From the NCBI RefSeq assembly GCF_030378205.1, contig NZ_CP127385.1, forward strand, positions 6,674,001 to 6,738,000: DNA of 64,000 nt, written 5' to 3'. This document shows, piece by piece, positions 43,828 through 52,056 of the stretch (its first letter is position 1; every line of letters begins with the position of its first letter). Position numbers and translations under genes: made by a program. Under the pieces are notes generated by a model. The model ran no database searches. It was given only the letters and a program-made list of their open reading frames with translations, and was not told the origin of the DNA. Source of the stretch: Bradyrhizobium sp. NP1. GTDB lineage: Bacteria; Pseudomonadota; Alphaproteobacteria; Rhizobiales; Xanthobacteraceae.

Positions 43828-44739
43828 TTACCAGCTTCCCGAAGCGCCGCCGCCGCCAAAGCTGCCGCCACCGCCGCCGCTGAACCCGCCGCTGTCGCTT
43901 CCGCTCGAGCCGCCGGACCAGCCGCCGCCTCCGCCATAGCCGCCGCCGACCCAGGCGCCACCGGACGACCGGCGGCCGCTCGGAGGCCCGCCCGAGAACA
44001 GGCCATCGGCGATCAGCGTGAACAGGAACACGACGCCGCCCGCGATCAGCGCCGCCGCCAAAGATCCGGCGATGAACCAGGCGATCAGCCCGACGGTGCC
44101 GCCGGCCGCGGCCGAGCCCAACAGCCGGCCGAGCACGGCGCGAAAGATGCCGCTGACGAAGACAAGCACGATCAGCACGAACGGATTGAACGGATCGAAG
44201 GAGTCCAGCGCGCCGGTGTTCTTCCAGTGCGGAGGCTCCGGCGCCGGCAGCTTTTCGCCGTTGACGACGGAGATCATCCGGTCGACGCCGTCGGAAATGC
44301 CGCCGGCAAAATCGCCCTGGCGGAATTTCGGCGTGATCACCTCGTCGATGATGCGGTGCGCGGTGACGTCGGTGAGCGCGCCTTCGAGCCCATAGCCGAC
44401 CTCGATGCGCAGGTGGCGGTCGTTCTTGGCGACCACCAGCAGCGCACCGTCGTCGATCTTCTTGCGCCCGACCTTCCAGGCCTCCGCAACGCGGATCGAG
44501 AACTGCTCGATGGTCTCCGGCTGCGTGGTCGGAACGATCAGGACCGCGATCTGGCTGCCCTTGCGCTGCTGCAGGTCGCGCAGCTTTTGCGTCAGCGAAG
44601 CGATATCACCCGACGACAGTGTGCCGGTCTGATCGACCACCTCGGCCGTGAAAGGCGGGATAGCGACGTCGGCCGCCGCCGGCAGCGCAAAGCCGAGAAC
44701 CAGCATCAGGGTGAGAAGCAGGGTTCTCGCCGCGCTCAT
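43828..44739 (-). CDS. Exported TPM-domain protein (YgcG-like) with Gly-rich tail
   Basis: This is a 303-residue protein. A signal peptide (residues 1-24) leads to a TPM domain containing EVVDQTGTLSSGDIASLTQKL, IRVAEAWKVGRKKIDDGALLVVAKNDRHLRIEVGYGLEGAL and AHRIIDEVITP. Two to three membrane helices follow, and the C-terminal tail is almost only Gly/Ser (GGGYGGGGGWSGGSSG and so on). This is the classic YgcG layout. The ATG at 44739 starts the signal peptide. It lies downstream of lemA on the same strand, separated by a palindromic repeat, and 8 bases upstream of a second TPM gene. Confidence 0.88.
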   Translation of the reverse strand: MSAARTLLLTLMLVLGFALPAAADVAIPPFTAEVVDQTGTLSSGDIASLTQKLRDLQQRKGSQIAVLIVPTTQPETIEQFSIRVAEAWKVGRKKIDDGALLVVAKNDRHLRIEVGYGLEGALTDVTAHRIIDEVITPKFRQGDFAGGISDGVDRMISVVNGEKLPAPEPPHWKNTGALDSFDPFNPFVLIVLVFVSGIFRAVLGRLLGSAAAGGTVGLIAWFIAGSLAAALIAGGVVFLFTLIADGLFSGGPPSGRRSSGGAWVGGGYGGGGGWSGGSSGSDSGGFSGGGGGSFGGGGASGSW

Positions 44740-44753
44740 CGCGATACCGGATC

Positions 44754-44837
44754 TGTCATTGCGAGCAGCGCAAGCGACGAAGCAATCCAGATCAATCTCG
44801 CGCTCTCTGGATCGCTTCGCTTGCGCTCGCGATGACA
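44754..44837. repeat. Dispersed palindrome (TCATTGCGAG type)
   Basis: The arm at 44754-44790 (beginning TGTCATTGCGAGCAGCGCAA) pairs imperfectly with the arm at 44807-44837 (ending GCGCTCGCGATGACA). This TCATTGCGAG...CTCGCAATGA class is a well-known repeat of Bradyrhizobiaceae intergenic regions. It lies between lemA and the TPM gene inside one presumed operon. Confidence 0.75.
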
Positions 44838-44867
44838 GGAACAAGCTCGACCGCGTCTCATCCGGGC

Positions 44868-45476
44868 CTACTTCGCTGGAGCGGGCGCCGGATTGAAATC
44901 GACCTTCGGCGCGGTCGAAATCTCCTTCTCGTTCTCGACCGTGAAGTTCGGCTTCTCCTTGTAGCCGAAGGCCATCGCGGTGAGATTGGTCGGGAACGAG
45001 CGGATGGTGACGTTATAGTCCTGCACCGACTTGATGTAGCGGTTGCGGGCGACCGTGATGCGGTTCTCGGTGCCCTCGAGCTGGGACATCAGGTCATGGA
45101 ACAGCGCGTCCGACTTGAGCTGCGGATAATTTTCCGTCACGACCAGAAGGCGCGACAGCGCGCTGGAGAGCTCGCCCTGGGCCTGCTGGAATTTCTGGAA
45201 CGCGGCGGGATCGTTCAGCACCTCCGGCGTCGCCTGGATGCTGCCGACCTTGGCCCGGGCGTTGGTGACGCCGAGCAGCACGTCCTTTTCCTGCTGCGCA
45301 AAACCCTTCACCGAATTGACCAGGTTGGGCACGAGATCAGCGCGGCGCTGGTACTGGTTGACCACTTCCGACCAGTTCGCCTTGATCTGCTCGTCCTGGC
45401 TCTGGATCGCATTGTAGCCGCAATTGGTCAGGCTCAGGGTCGCCAGCGCCGCCAGCACGGTGAAAAACTTGCGCAT
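44868..45476 (-). CDS. lemA: LemA family protein
   Basis: This is a 202-residue envelope protein. A short N-terminal hydrophobic segment ends in LTNCGYNAIQ, where the Cys may be lipid-modified, though Asn before Cys is unusual for a lipobox. The LemA domain is helical with the signature blocks NQYQRRADLVPNLVNSVKGFA and VVTENYPQLKSDALFHDLMSQLEGTENRI and then IRSFPTNLTAMAFGY. LemA proteins are commonly paired with YgcG-type TPM proteins, as here. The ATG at 45476 has GGGAG upstream. A role in envelope maintenance is plausible, but no function is settled. Confidence 0.9.
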   Translation of the reverse strand: MRKFFTVLAALATLSLTNCGYNAIQSQDEQIKANWSEVVNQYQRRADLVPNLVNSVKGFAQQEKDVLLGVTNARAKVGSIQATPEVLNDPAAFQKFQQAQGELSSALSRLLVVTENYPQLKSDALFHDLMSQLEGTENRITVARNRYIKSVQDYNVTIRSFPTNLTAMAFGYKEKPNFTVENEKEISTAPKVDFNPAPAPAK

Positions 45477-45634
45477 CGAAATCTCCCGTTGCGTATGGTC
45501 GCGAACGTAGCAGAACGGATCGGTCAGGTAAGTGATGAAGAGCGCTTTTTCGGCAACTTTCGCTGGCCTCGCTTTGTTGCGCGGAAGGCGCGGCGGGTTC
45601 AATGTCGCTGTCATGCCGGCGCGAGCGCAACCGT

Positions 45635-45753
45635 GTCGTCCTCGCGAAAGCGAGGACCCATAACCACAGGGCTCAGTTGTGAAGAAGCTGGTCCATCCAG
45701 TCTTCTTCATCGCTAGATTCCGCGGTATGGGTCCCGGCGTTCGCCGGGACGAC
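45635..45753. repeat. Dispersed palindrome (GTCGTCC...GGACGAC type)
   Basis: GTCGTCCTCGCGAAAGCGAG (45635-45654) with ACCCATA pairs with TATGGGTCCCGGCGTTCGCC and GGGACGAC at 45726-45753. The ends match the common Bradyrhizobium repeat built around CGAAAGCG...GGGTCC. It is in the 282-base gap between lemA and the CoxL-type gene, in which no other feature was found. Confidence 0.7.
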
Positions 45754-45758
45754 CGGAA

Positions 45759-48083
45759 CTACGCCGTCGCCTTGGCGTCCTGGATCGCCTTCCACACCTT
45801 CTGCGGCGTCAGCGGGGTCGGCAGCTGCGTGATGCCGAGCTCGGCCAGCGCATCCATCACGCCATTGGTAATGCAGGGCGGACCCCCGATCGCGCCGGAT
45901 TCGCCGCAGCCCTTGGCGCCGAGCGGATTGGTGCGGCAGGGCGCCGAGCCGTCCAGCGTCACATCGAGCTGCGGCACGTCGTCGGCACGCGGAATGCAGT
46001 AGTCCTGATAGGTCGCGGTGAGGAGCTGCCCATCGGGGTCATAGGTGACGCCCTCGTAAAGCGCCTGCCCGATACCCTGCGCGATGCCACCATGGACCTG
46101 CCCGGTGACCAGCATCGGATTGATGGCAACCCCGACGTCGTCGACAGTGGTATAGCGCACCACGCGCGTGACGCCGGTTTCGGGATCGACCTCGACCTCG
46201 CAGATGTGGGTGCCGTTGGGCCAGCTTGGACCATCGGCCTTGCCCTCGCTGTCGACCGAGAGCCGCGCGCCGTCTTGCCGGCCGGCGATCTCGAACAGGC
46301 CGATACGCTTGTCGGTGCCCACAACGGTGAGCGTGCCGTCGTGATATTCGATGTCGGCGGCCGAGGCCTCCAGGACGTCGGCGGCCTTCTCGCGCGCCTT
46401 GTTGATGAGATCGTTCGCCGAAACGGCCACCGCCGTGCCGCCGACGAACAGCGAGCGCGAGCCGACGCTGCCGAAGCCGATCGCCAGATCAGTGTCGCCC
46501 TGCACCACATCGATCTTGTCGAGGGGAATGCCGAGCGACTCCGCGATCATCTGGGTATAGGTGGTCGCAAGCCCCTGCCCCATCGCCATGGTGCCGGAAT
46601 GCAGCACGATGCGCCCCTCGGCGGTGGCATGCAGCGAGACCGTTTCGTTGTGGACGTTGCCGCCGGTCCATTCGATATAGCTGGTCAGCCCGCGGCCATA
46701 GAGCAGGCCCTTCTTCTTCGCCGCACGCTTGCGCGCGGCAAAGCCGTCCCAGTCGGCGAGTTTCGTGGCGCGATCGAGCATGTGGGCGAATGCGCCGGAA
46801 TCGTAGACCTGGCCGACCGCGTTGGTATAGGGCAGCTGTGCCGGCTTGACGTAGTTCGCCTTGCGGATGGCGCGCGGGTCGATGCCGATCTGCCGGGCGG
46901 CGGCATCCATCAGCCGTTCGACGATGAAGACCGCCTCGGGGCGGCCGGCGCCACGATAGGCGCCGACCGGCGCGGTGTGGGTCATCACCGACTTCACCTC
47001 GAAATGGACCAGCGGCAGGTCGTAGACGCCGGTCTGCACGAACGGCCCAAGCACCAGCGGGATGATGTTGGCGGTGCCGGACTGGTAGGCGCCGGTGCCA
47101 CCGATCGAGCGCACGCGGTAGGCGAGCACGCGGCCCTTGGCATCGAGCGCGAACTCGCCGGTCGAGGTCAGGTCGCGGCCATGCGTGCCGCCGACGAAAT
47201 CATCGGTGCGGTCGCCGCGCCAGCGGATGGCCTTGCCGAGCTTCGTCGCCGCATAGGCGACGATGCCGTCCTCGGGATAGACATTGGTCTTCTGGCCAAA
47301 TCCGCCGCCGATGTCGCCGACCAGCACGTGCACGCTTTCCTTCGGCCGCTTCAGGATCGCTTCCGCCATGAGATCGCGGGTGGTGCCCGGGGTCTGCGAT
47401 TGCACGTGCAGCGTCAGCCGTCCGGTCTTCTTGTCGACCTCGGCAATGGTCGAGCGCGGCTCCATCGCCGACGGTACGAGGCGCTGGCTCACGATGTCGA
47501 GCGAGACCACGTGCGCAGCTTTGGCAAAGGCCTCCTCGACCTTGGCGGCATCGCCATAGCTCATGGCGGCCACGACGTTGTCGGGCGCCTCCTCCCAGAC
47601 CCGCGGCGCACCCGGCTTGACGGCCTCCAGCGGATCGACCACCGAGGGCAGCACTTCGTAATCGACCTCGATCGCTTCCGCCGCGGTCTGCGCTTCCACG
47701 CGCGACGAGGCGACGACGGCCGCCACCGGCTCGCCGGCAAAACGCACCACTTCATGCGCGAGCAGCCGCCGCGGCGGCACCGCCATTGCCGAGCCGTCCG
47801 GCCGCTTGAAGATCGCCAGCGTCGGGATGCTGCCGATGTCGTCGCGGATCAGGTCGGCGCCGGTATAGACCGCTGCGACTCCGGGCATTTCCGACGCTGC
47901 CTTGGTGTCGATCGACTTGATTTTCGCGTGCGCATGCGGCGAACGCAGCACATAGAGCCAGAGCGCGCCGTCGGCCGGCCTGTCGTCGATGAACTTGCCC
48001 TTCCCGGTAATGAGCCGCAAATCCTCCAGACGCCTGACCGGCTGGCCCGCCCCGAAACGCATATTGCCGGGAAGAATATTCAT
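45759..48083 (-). CDS. Molybdenum hydroxylase large subunit (CoxL-like, form II type)
   Basis: This is a 774-residue molybdenum-binding subunit of the xanthine oxidase family. The N-terminal half shows GQPVRRLEDLRLITGKGKFIDD and GDIGGGFGQKTNVYPE. The Mo-active loop reads GAYRGAGRPEA, as in form II CO dehydrogenase-like enzymes, and not the CSFR loop of true CO dehydrogenases. The catalytic Glu lies in KGCGESGAIGG near the C-terminus. It probably oxidises an aldehyde or heterocycle. The ATG at 48083 follows AAGGA. No FAD (CoxM) or [2Fe-2S] (CoxS) subunit gene is adjacent, so the partners must be encoded elsewhere. Confidence 0.9.
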   Translation of the reverse strand: MNILPGNMRFGAGQPVRRLEDLRLITGKGKFIDDRPADGALWLYVLRSPHAHAKIKSIDTKAASEMPGVAAVYTGADLIRDDIGSIPTLAIFKRPDGSAMAVPPRRLLAHEVVRFAGEPVAAVVASSRVEAQTAAEAIEVDYEVLPSVVDPLEAVKPGAPRVWEEAPDNVVAAMSYGDAAKVEEAFAKAAHVVSLDIVSQRLVPSAMEPRSTIAEVDKKTGRLTLHVQSQTPGTTRDLMAEAILKRPKESVHVLVGDIGGGFGQKTNVYPEDGIVAYAATKLGKAIRWRGDRTDDFVGGTHGRDLTSTGEFALDAKGRVLAYRVRSIGGTGAYQSGTANIIPLVLGPFVQTGVYDLPLVHFEVKSVMTHTAPVGAYRGAGRPEAVFIVERLMDAAARQIGIDPRAIRKANYVKPAQLPYTNAVGQVYDSGAFAHMLDRATKLADWDGFAARKRAAKKKGLLYGRGLTSYIEWTGGNVHNETVSLHATAEGRIVLHSGTMAMGQGLATTYTQMIAESLGIPLDKIDVVQGDTDLAIGFGSVGSRSLFVGGTAVAVSANDLINKAREKAADVLEASAADIEYHDGTLTVVGTDKRIGLFEIAGRQDGARLSVDSEGKADGPSWPNGTHICEVEVDPETGVTRVVRYTTVDDVGVAINPMLVTGQVHGGIAQGIGQALYEGVTYDPDGQLLTATYQDYCIPRADDVPQLDVTLDGSAPCRTNPLGAKGCGESGAIGGPPCITNGVMDALAELGITQLPTPLTPQKVWKAIQDAKATA

Positions 48084-48152
48084 CCGTCTTTCCTTCAAGT
48101 CTTTTTCGAACAGGCCCGGTTTTAGCGGATTTTTCGTGCCGCACAACCGCAG

Positions 48153-48240
48153 CCGTCATCCCGATACGCCAACGGGTCCGCGCGAAGCGCGGCCCTATGA
48201 CAGGCTCCGCGACACTGCCGCGTCGCCCCGGGGATGACGA
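48153..48240. repeat. Dispersed palindrome (GTCATCCCG...CGGGGATGAC type)
   Basis: CGTCATCCCG near 48153 and CCCGGGGATGACG ending near 48240 form outer arms. GCGCGAAGCGCGG at 48180-48192 is an inner palindrome. This belongs to the same general class of intergenic palindromes as at 45635. It lies upstream of the CoxL-type gene. Confidence 0.6.
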
Positions 48241-48268
48241 TGTGGCGAGATCACAAGCTGCATGCCGA

Positions 48269-49144
48269 TCAGCCGAGCTCGCGCAGGACCGCCTCGACGG
48301 CCTTGCGCTGCTCGTCGGTAAGCGGCGCCTGCGGCGGGACGGGATCGCCGACGTCATAGCCCCTGATCGCGAGCCCCGCCTTGATGCAGGCGGCGAGGTT
48401 GAAGCGTGCAAAGGCCTCGTTGACGCGCCAGAGCTTTCGCTGCAGCACCAGCGCATCGTCCCAGCACGACGCCTTGCAGAGATTGTAGAGCTCGACGCTC
48501 TGCCGCGGGATGATGCAGGCCGGGCCCGCCATCCAGCCCACCCCGCCGATCAGCATCACAGCGGCCGGAATGTGGGCGGAGGCGGAGAACACCTTGATGG
48601 CGTCGCCGCAGCGGTTGATGATCGAGAGCAGCCGTCCGGTATTGGTGGAGGCATCCTTGATGTAGCCGATGCGCGGATGCTCCGCGAGCCGCGCGATCAC
48701 ATCGAGCGAGAGGTCCGAGCGCTGGAATTGCGGATTGGTGTAGATCACGACGGGGATGTCGACCGCGTCCGCAATGGCGCGGAAATAGGATTCGACGCCC
48801 GCGTCCGAAAGCGGGAAATAGGCTTCCAGGATTGCAAGGATGCCGTCGGCGCCCGCCTTCTGATAGGCCCTTGCCTGCGCGACCGCATCGGCGGTCGCAG
48901 TCGAGACCACGCCGGCAACCACCGGCACGCGACCGCGCGCCGCCGCGATCGTGGCTTGCACCACCGTCATGCGCTGGGTGGAATCGAGATAGGCGAATTC
49001 GCCGGTCGAGCCCAGCGGGGTCAGCCCGTGCACGCCCGCTGTGATCAGATCGTCACAGAGCCGGCCAAGCACTTCCGCCTTCACCTTGCCGTTGGCGTCA
49101 ACCGGGGAAACCAGATAGGGAAAGACGCCGTGGAAATCGGGCAT
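48269..49144 (-). CDS. Dihydrodipicolinate synthase family lyase
   Basis: This 291-residue (beta/alpha)8 barrel belongs to the DapA/NanA family. It shows [17 protein letters not shown] (carboxylate-binding loop), VVIYTNPQF with the catalytic Tyr, and GYIKDAS with the Schiff-base Lys. It is unlikely to be the housekeeping DapA, because the loop after Tyr and the C-terminal region differ and it sits next to a molybdenum hydroxylase gene. It probably cleaves or forms a 2-oxoacid aldol. It is on the same strand as, and upstream of, the CoxL-type gene. The C-terminal residues read [17 protein letters not shown]. Confidence 0.87.
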   Translation of the reverse strand: MPDFHGVFPYLVSPVDANGKVKAEVLGRLCDDLITAGVHGLTPLGSTGEFAYLDSTQRMTVVQATIAAARGRVPVVAGVVSTATADAVAQARAYQKAGADGILAILEAYFPLSDAGVESYFRAIADAVDIPVVIYTNPQFQRSDLSLDVIARLAEHPRIGYIKDASTNTGRLLSIINRCGDAIKVFSASAHIPAAVMLIGGVGWMAGPACIIPRQSVELYNLCKASCWDDALVLQRKLWRVNEAFARFNLAACIKAGLAIRGYDVGDPVPPQAPLTDEQRKAVEAVLRELG

Positions 49145-49204
49145 GAACCGACGCGCTCCGAGGAAAAAAGCGACAGTGTCCCGAGGCGGCGCGCGACGTC
49201 AACA

Positions 49205-49300
49205 CTGGTGTGGCGGTTCAGAAGTCCGCATCATTGTCGCCGCGAGTTCGCGTTGCGGATTTCTGAACCAAAGCCACACTAGATCGGAATCGGGACACTC
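49205..49300. repeat. CTAGTG-ended palindromic element, copy 4
   Basis: CTGGTGTGGC (49205-49214) and GCCACACTAG (49273-49282) are the outer arms. The inner 16-base arm at 49215-49230 pairs with 49254-49269, and AAA at 49270-49272 stays unpaired. The tail ATCGGAATCGGGACACTC follows, as in copy 2b. It is nearly identical to copy 2a at 33728. Confidence 0.75.
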
Positions 49301-49415
49301 AGCGGGAATATTTCGCTTTTTCCTTAGTCTATTGAATCTAGAATAGGATTGTGCTGCACGGCCGCGGGCTCGGGGCGGCGAGGTCTTGCGAAGAAACCGG
49401 ACGTTCAGGCCCCTC

Positions 49416-50219
49416 ATGTTCGCGTCAATGCCCCGGCTGTCGTTGCCATCGGCCTGCGTCCTTGTCGCGCTTCTGCCCTTTTCGGCCCGTGCCGCCGAAT
49501 GTCCGGCCTCCAGCTCGGAGATCGCGACCGATCGTCCCGACGTGACCAATTCGAGCCTCGTCGTGCCCTTCGGCAGCCTGCAAAGCGAGAACGGCATCAA
49601 CAGCACCGGCCAGAGCGCGGGAAAGGGCTTCGACGGCACCAACAGCCGGCTGCGCTTCGGCGTCGCGCAGTGCCTCGAGGTGCTGGTTGACATCCCGAGC
49701 TATGTCGGCCGCCTGTCGGGCCCGCTCGCGACCGGCTTCACCAACGTCTCGCCCGCCATCAAATGGCAGGTGAGCGCGCTGCCGGAGACGACGAGCCTTT
49801 CGGTCGTGGTCGGCGCGGGACTGCCGACCGGAACGCGCGCGATCACCGGACCCGGCCCGCAGCCCTATCTGCAATTCCCCTGGTCGCACGAGCTCGGCGG
49901 CGGCTGGGGCATCAGCGGCATGTTCACGAGCTTCTTCCGGCCTGCCGACTTCACCAACCATCAGAGCACGGAGGCGACCTTCGTGATCGAGAAAAGGCTG
50001 AACGAGCGGATGAGCGTGTTCGCCGAATATGTCAGCGACGTCCCCTCGCGCGGCGCGCCCATTGCACTGCTCAACGTCGGCGGCGGCTATCTGTTGAGCC
50101 GTACCCAGCAGATCGACTTCCACGTCGCCTTCGGCCTCAACCGCAACTCGCCGGATTACATCATCGGCGTCGGTTATTCGTACCGGTGGGACAATCTGTG
50201 GAAGGCATCGACCCGATAG
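49416..50219 (+). CDS. Putative outer-membrane transporter (phenol MetA-type)
   Basis: This protein of about 267 residues has a signal peptide (LSLPSACVLVALLPFSARA) followed by a beta-strand-rich mature part. TDRPDVTNSSLVVPFGSLQSENGIN opens the domain. VVVGAGLPTGTRAITGPGPQPYLQFPWSHELGGGWGISGMFTSFF and VFAEYVSD come later, and the end is GVGYSYRWDN. This fits the PF13557-type outer-membrane barrel family once linked to phenol degradation. The solute is unknown. The start is uncertain: an ATG at 49416 or 49428, or a TTG at 49386. The 271-base gap before it holds the palindrome at 49205. It is 113 bases upstream of the yidC-like gene. Confidence 0.75.
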   Translation: MFASMPRLSLPSACVLVALLPFSARAAECPASSSEIATDRPDVTNSSLVVPFGSLQSENGINSTGQSAGKGFDGTNSRLRFGVAQCLEVLVDIPSYVGRLSGPLATGFTNVSPAIKWQVSALPETTSLSVVVGAGLPTGTRAITGPGPQPYLQFPWSHELGGGWGISGMFTSFFRPADFTNHQSTEATFVIEKRLNERMSVFAEYVSDVPSRGAPIALLNVGGGYLLSRTQQIDFHVAFGLNRNSPDYIIGVGYSYRWDNLWKASTR

Positions 50220-50331
50220 TCAGTCAGTTCGGGGGGGCCTGCAAACCCGGTTGAAACGGCTATCTATCGTAATCGTGAGTTGACTGACGGCGCAGGCTGT
50301 CGTCGCTGCGATTGGTAGTTGGAGTTGCGAC

Positions 50332-52056
50332 ATGCACGATCAGAACAACGTTTTCCTCGCCATCGCGCTCTCGGTGCTCATCCTGATCACCTGGCAATAC
50401 TTCTTCGCGACTTCCTTTTCCCGCAAGGAAGCCAGGGCCCCGCAGATCGATCTGCCCGGGTCCCATGCTCAGCTGAAGCAGTCCGAAGCCTTTCCTCCGC
50501 CACCACAGCAGCAGAAGGTCTCACGGCAGGAAGCGCTCGGGCGCTCGCCCCGCGTTGCGATCGAAACGCAGAGCCTGAAAGGCTCGATCGCACTCAGGGG
50601 TGGCCGGATCGATGACGTGTTGCTGGCGCGGTATCACGAGACGACAGACCCCAAATCCCCGCCGATCGAGCTTTTGTCGCCTTCCGGCAGCCCACAGGCG
50701 TTCTATGCCGAGTTCGGCTGGATCAACGTGTCGGGCACGGCCTTGGCGGTGCCGACGTCCGAGACGACCTGGCGCCAGGTCGGATCCAACAATCTCGGCG
50801 TTGGACGGCCGGTCCTTTTGTCCTGGCAGAACGGCGCAGGCCTGGAATTCCGCCGGACAATTTCAGTGGACGACAAATATCTCTTCACCGTCCGCGATGA
50901 GGTCGAAAACAGGGGACCAGATCCCGTGGCGCTCGCACCCTATGCCTTGATCTCGCGCCACAATCCACCACCCACGCTCGGCAGCTACCTGCTTCACGAG
51001 GGAGCCATCGGGGTTCTCGGGGAGGAGGGCCTGCAGGAGCTGACCTACAAGACCCTCGACGAAAGGAAGCGCGTGCCGTTCACAACGAATGGCGCCTGGC
51101 TCGGCTTTACGGACAAGTATTGGGCGGCTGTCGTTGCTCCGCAGGCTTCCGTGCCCCTCCACGCCGAATTTGCCGCAAGCGAACTCGGTTCTCTCAAGAC
51201 CTACGAGGCCGACTATCTGCAGCAGACGCAGACAATCCTGCCGGGCTCAACGGCAAGCGCAACGACGCGCCTGTTTGCGGGTGCAAAGGAGGTCGCCGTT
51301 GTCGACGACTATCAGAAGGCGCTCGAGCTCGACCGCTTCGATCGATTGATCGATTGGGGACGGCTCTGGTTCATCACCAGGCCGATGTTCAGCCTGATCG
51401 ACTATTTCTTCCGCCTGGTCGGCAACTTCGGAGTAGCGATTCTCATCGTCACGCTGCTGCTGAAAATGGCCTTCTTCCCGCTTGCCAGCAGATCCTACGC
51501 CTCGATGGCCAGGATGAAGGCCTTGCAACCAAAGCTGCAGCTCATCCGCGAGCGCTTCGACGGCGACAAGGTGAAGCAGCAAGAGGCGATGATGCAGCTC
51601 TACCGGGATGAAAGGATCAACCCGATCGCCGGTTGCCTGCCCACGCTTGTTCAGATTCCGGTGTTCTTCGCGCTCTACAAGGTGCTGTTCATCACCATCG
51701 AGATGCGCCACGCGCCATTCTTCGGCTGGGTGAGGGACCTGTCCGCGGCGGACCCGACCAACCTGTTCAACCTGTTCGGCCTGCTGCCGTACGATCCGTC
51801 GGCAGTCCCCCTGATCGGCGCCCTCCTCGTGGTCGGCGCCTGGCCCCTCGTGATGGGCTTGAGCCAATGGATCCAGATGAAGCTGACGCCCGCGTCCGCG
51901 GACCCGACCCAGGCCGCAATCATGAACTGGATGCCGGTGATCTTCACGTTCAGCCTGGCCAAGTTTCCTGTCGGCCTGGTGATCTACTGGACCTGGAACA
52001 ACCTGCTGTCCACGGTCCAGCAGCTGATCGTCATGCGCAGGAATCGCGTGTCCTAG
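50332..52056 (+). CDS. yidC: Membrane protein insertase YidC, isolated copy
   Basis: This 574-residue YidC/Oxa1 family insertase begins with an N-terminal helix (FLAIALSVLILITWQYFFATSF). A large periplasmic beta-sandwich domain (about 60-340) follows. The conserved core is LLLKMAFFPLASRSYASMARMKALQPKLQLIRERF, then PIAGCLPTLVQIPVFFALYKVL, PLVMGLSQWIQMKLTP and VIYWTWNNLLSTVQQ. The pocket residue is Lys, as in other alphaproteobacterial YidC. It ends in MRRNRVS, lacking the long basic tail that usually binds ribosomes. Usually yidC sits in rpmH-rnpA-yidC; here none of these are near, so this is probably a second copy. Third-position GC looks lower than in neighbours by eye. Its stop shares CTAG with the convergent barrel gene. 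Confidence 0.88.
   Translation: MHDQNNVFLAIALSVLILITWQYFFATSFSRKEARAPQIDLPGSHAQLKQSEAFPPPPQQQKVSRQEALGRSPRVAIETQSLKGSIALRGGRIDDVLLARYHETTDPKSPPIELLSPSGSPQAFYAEFGWINVSGTALAVPTSETTWRQVGSNNLGVGRPVLLSWQNGAGLEFRRTISVDDKYLFTVRDEVENRGPDPVALAPYALISRHNPPPTLGSYLLHEGAIGVLGEEGLQELTYKTLDERKRVPFTTNGAWLGFTDKYWAAVVAPQASVPLHAEFAASELGSLKTYEADYLQQTQTILPGSTASATTRLFAGAKEVAVVDDYQKALELDRFDRLIDWGRLWFITRPMFSLIDYFFRLVGNFGVAILIVTLLLKMAFFPLASRSYASMARMKALQPKLQLIRERFDGDKVKQQEAMMQLYRDERINPIAGCLPTLVQIPVFFALYKVLFITIEMRHAPFFGWVRDLSAADPTNLFNLFGLLPYDPSAVPLIGALLVVGAWPLVMGLSQWIQMKLTPASADPTQAAIMNWMPVIFTFSLAKFPVGLVIYWTWNNLLSTVQQLIVMRRNRVS

Noticed and set aside
45759..48083. Calling the molybdoenzyme a true CO dehydrogenase
   Set aside because: The active-site loop is AYRGAGR rather than the CSFR type of genuine CO-oxidising form I enzymes.
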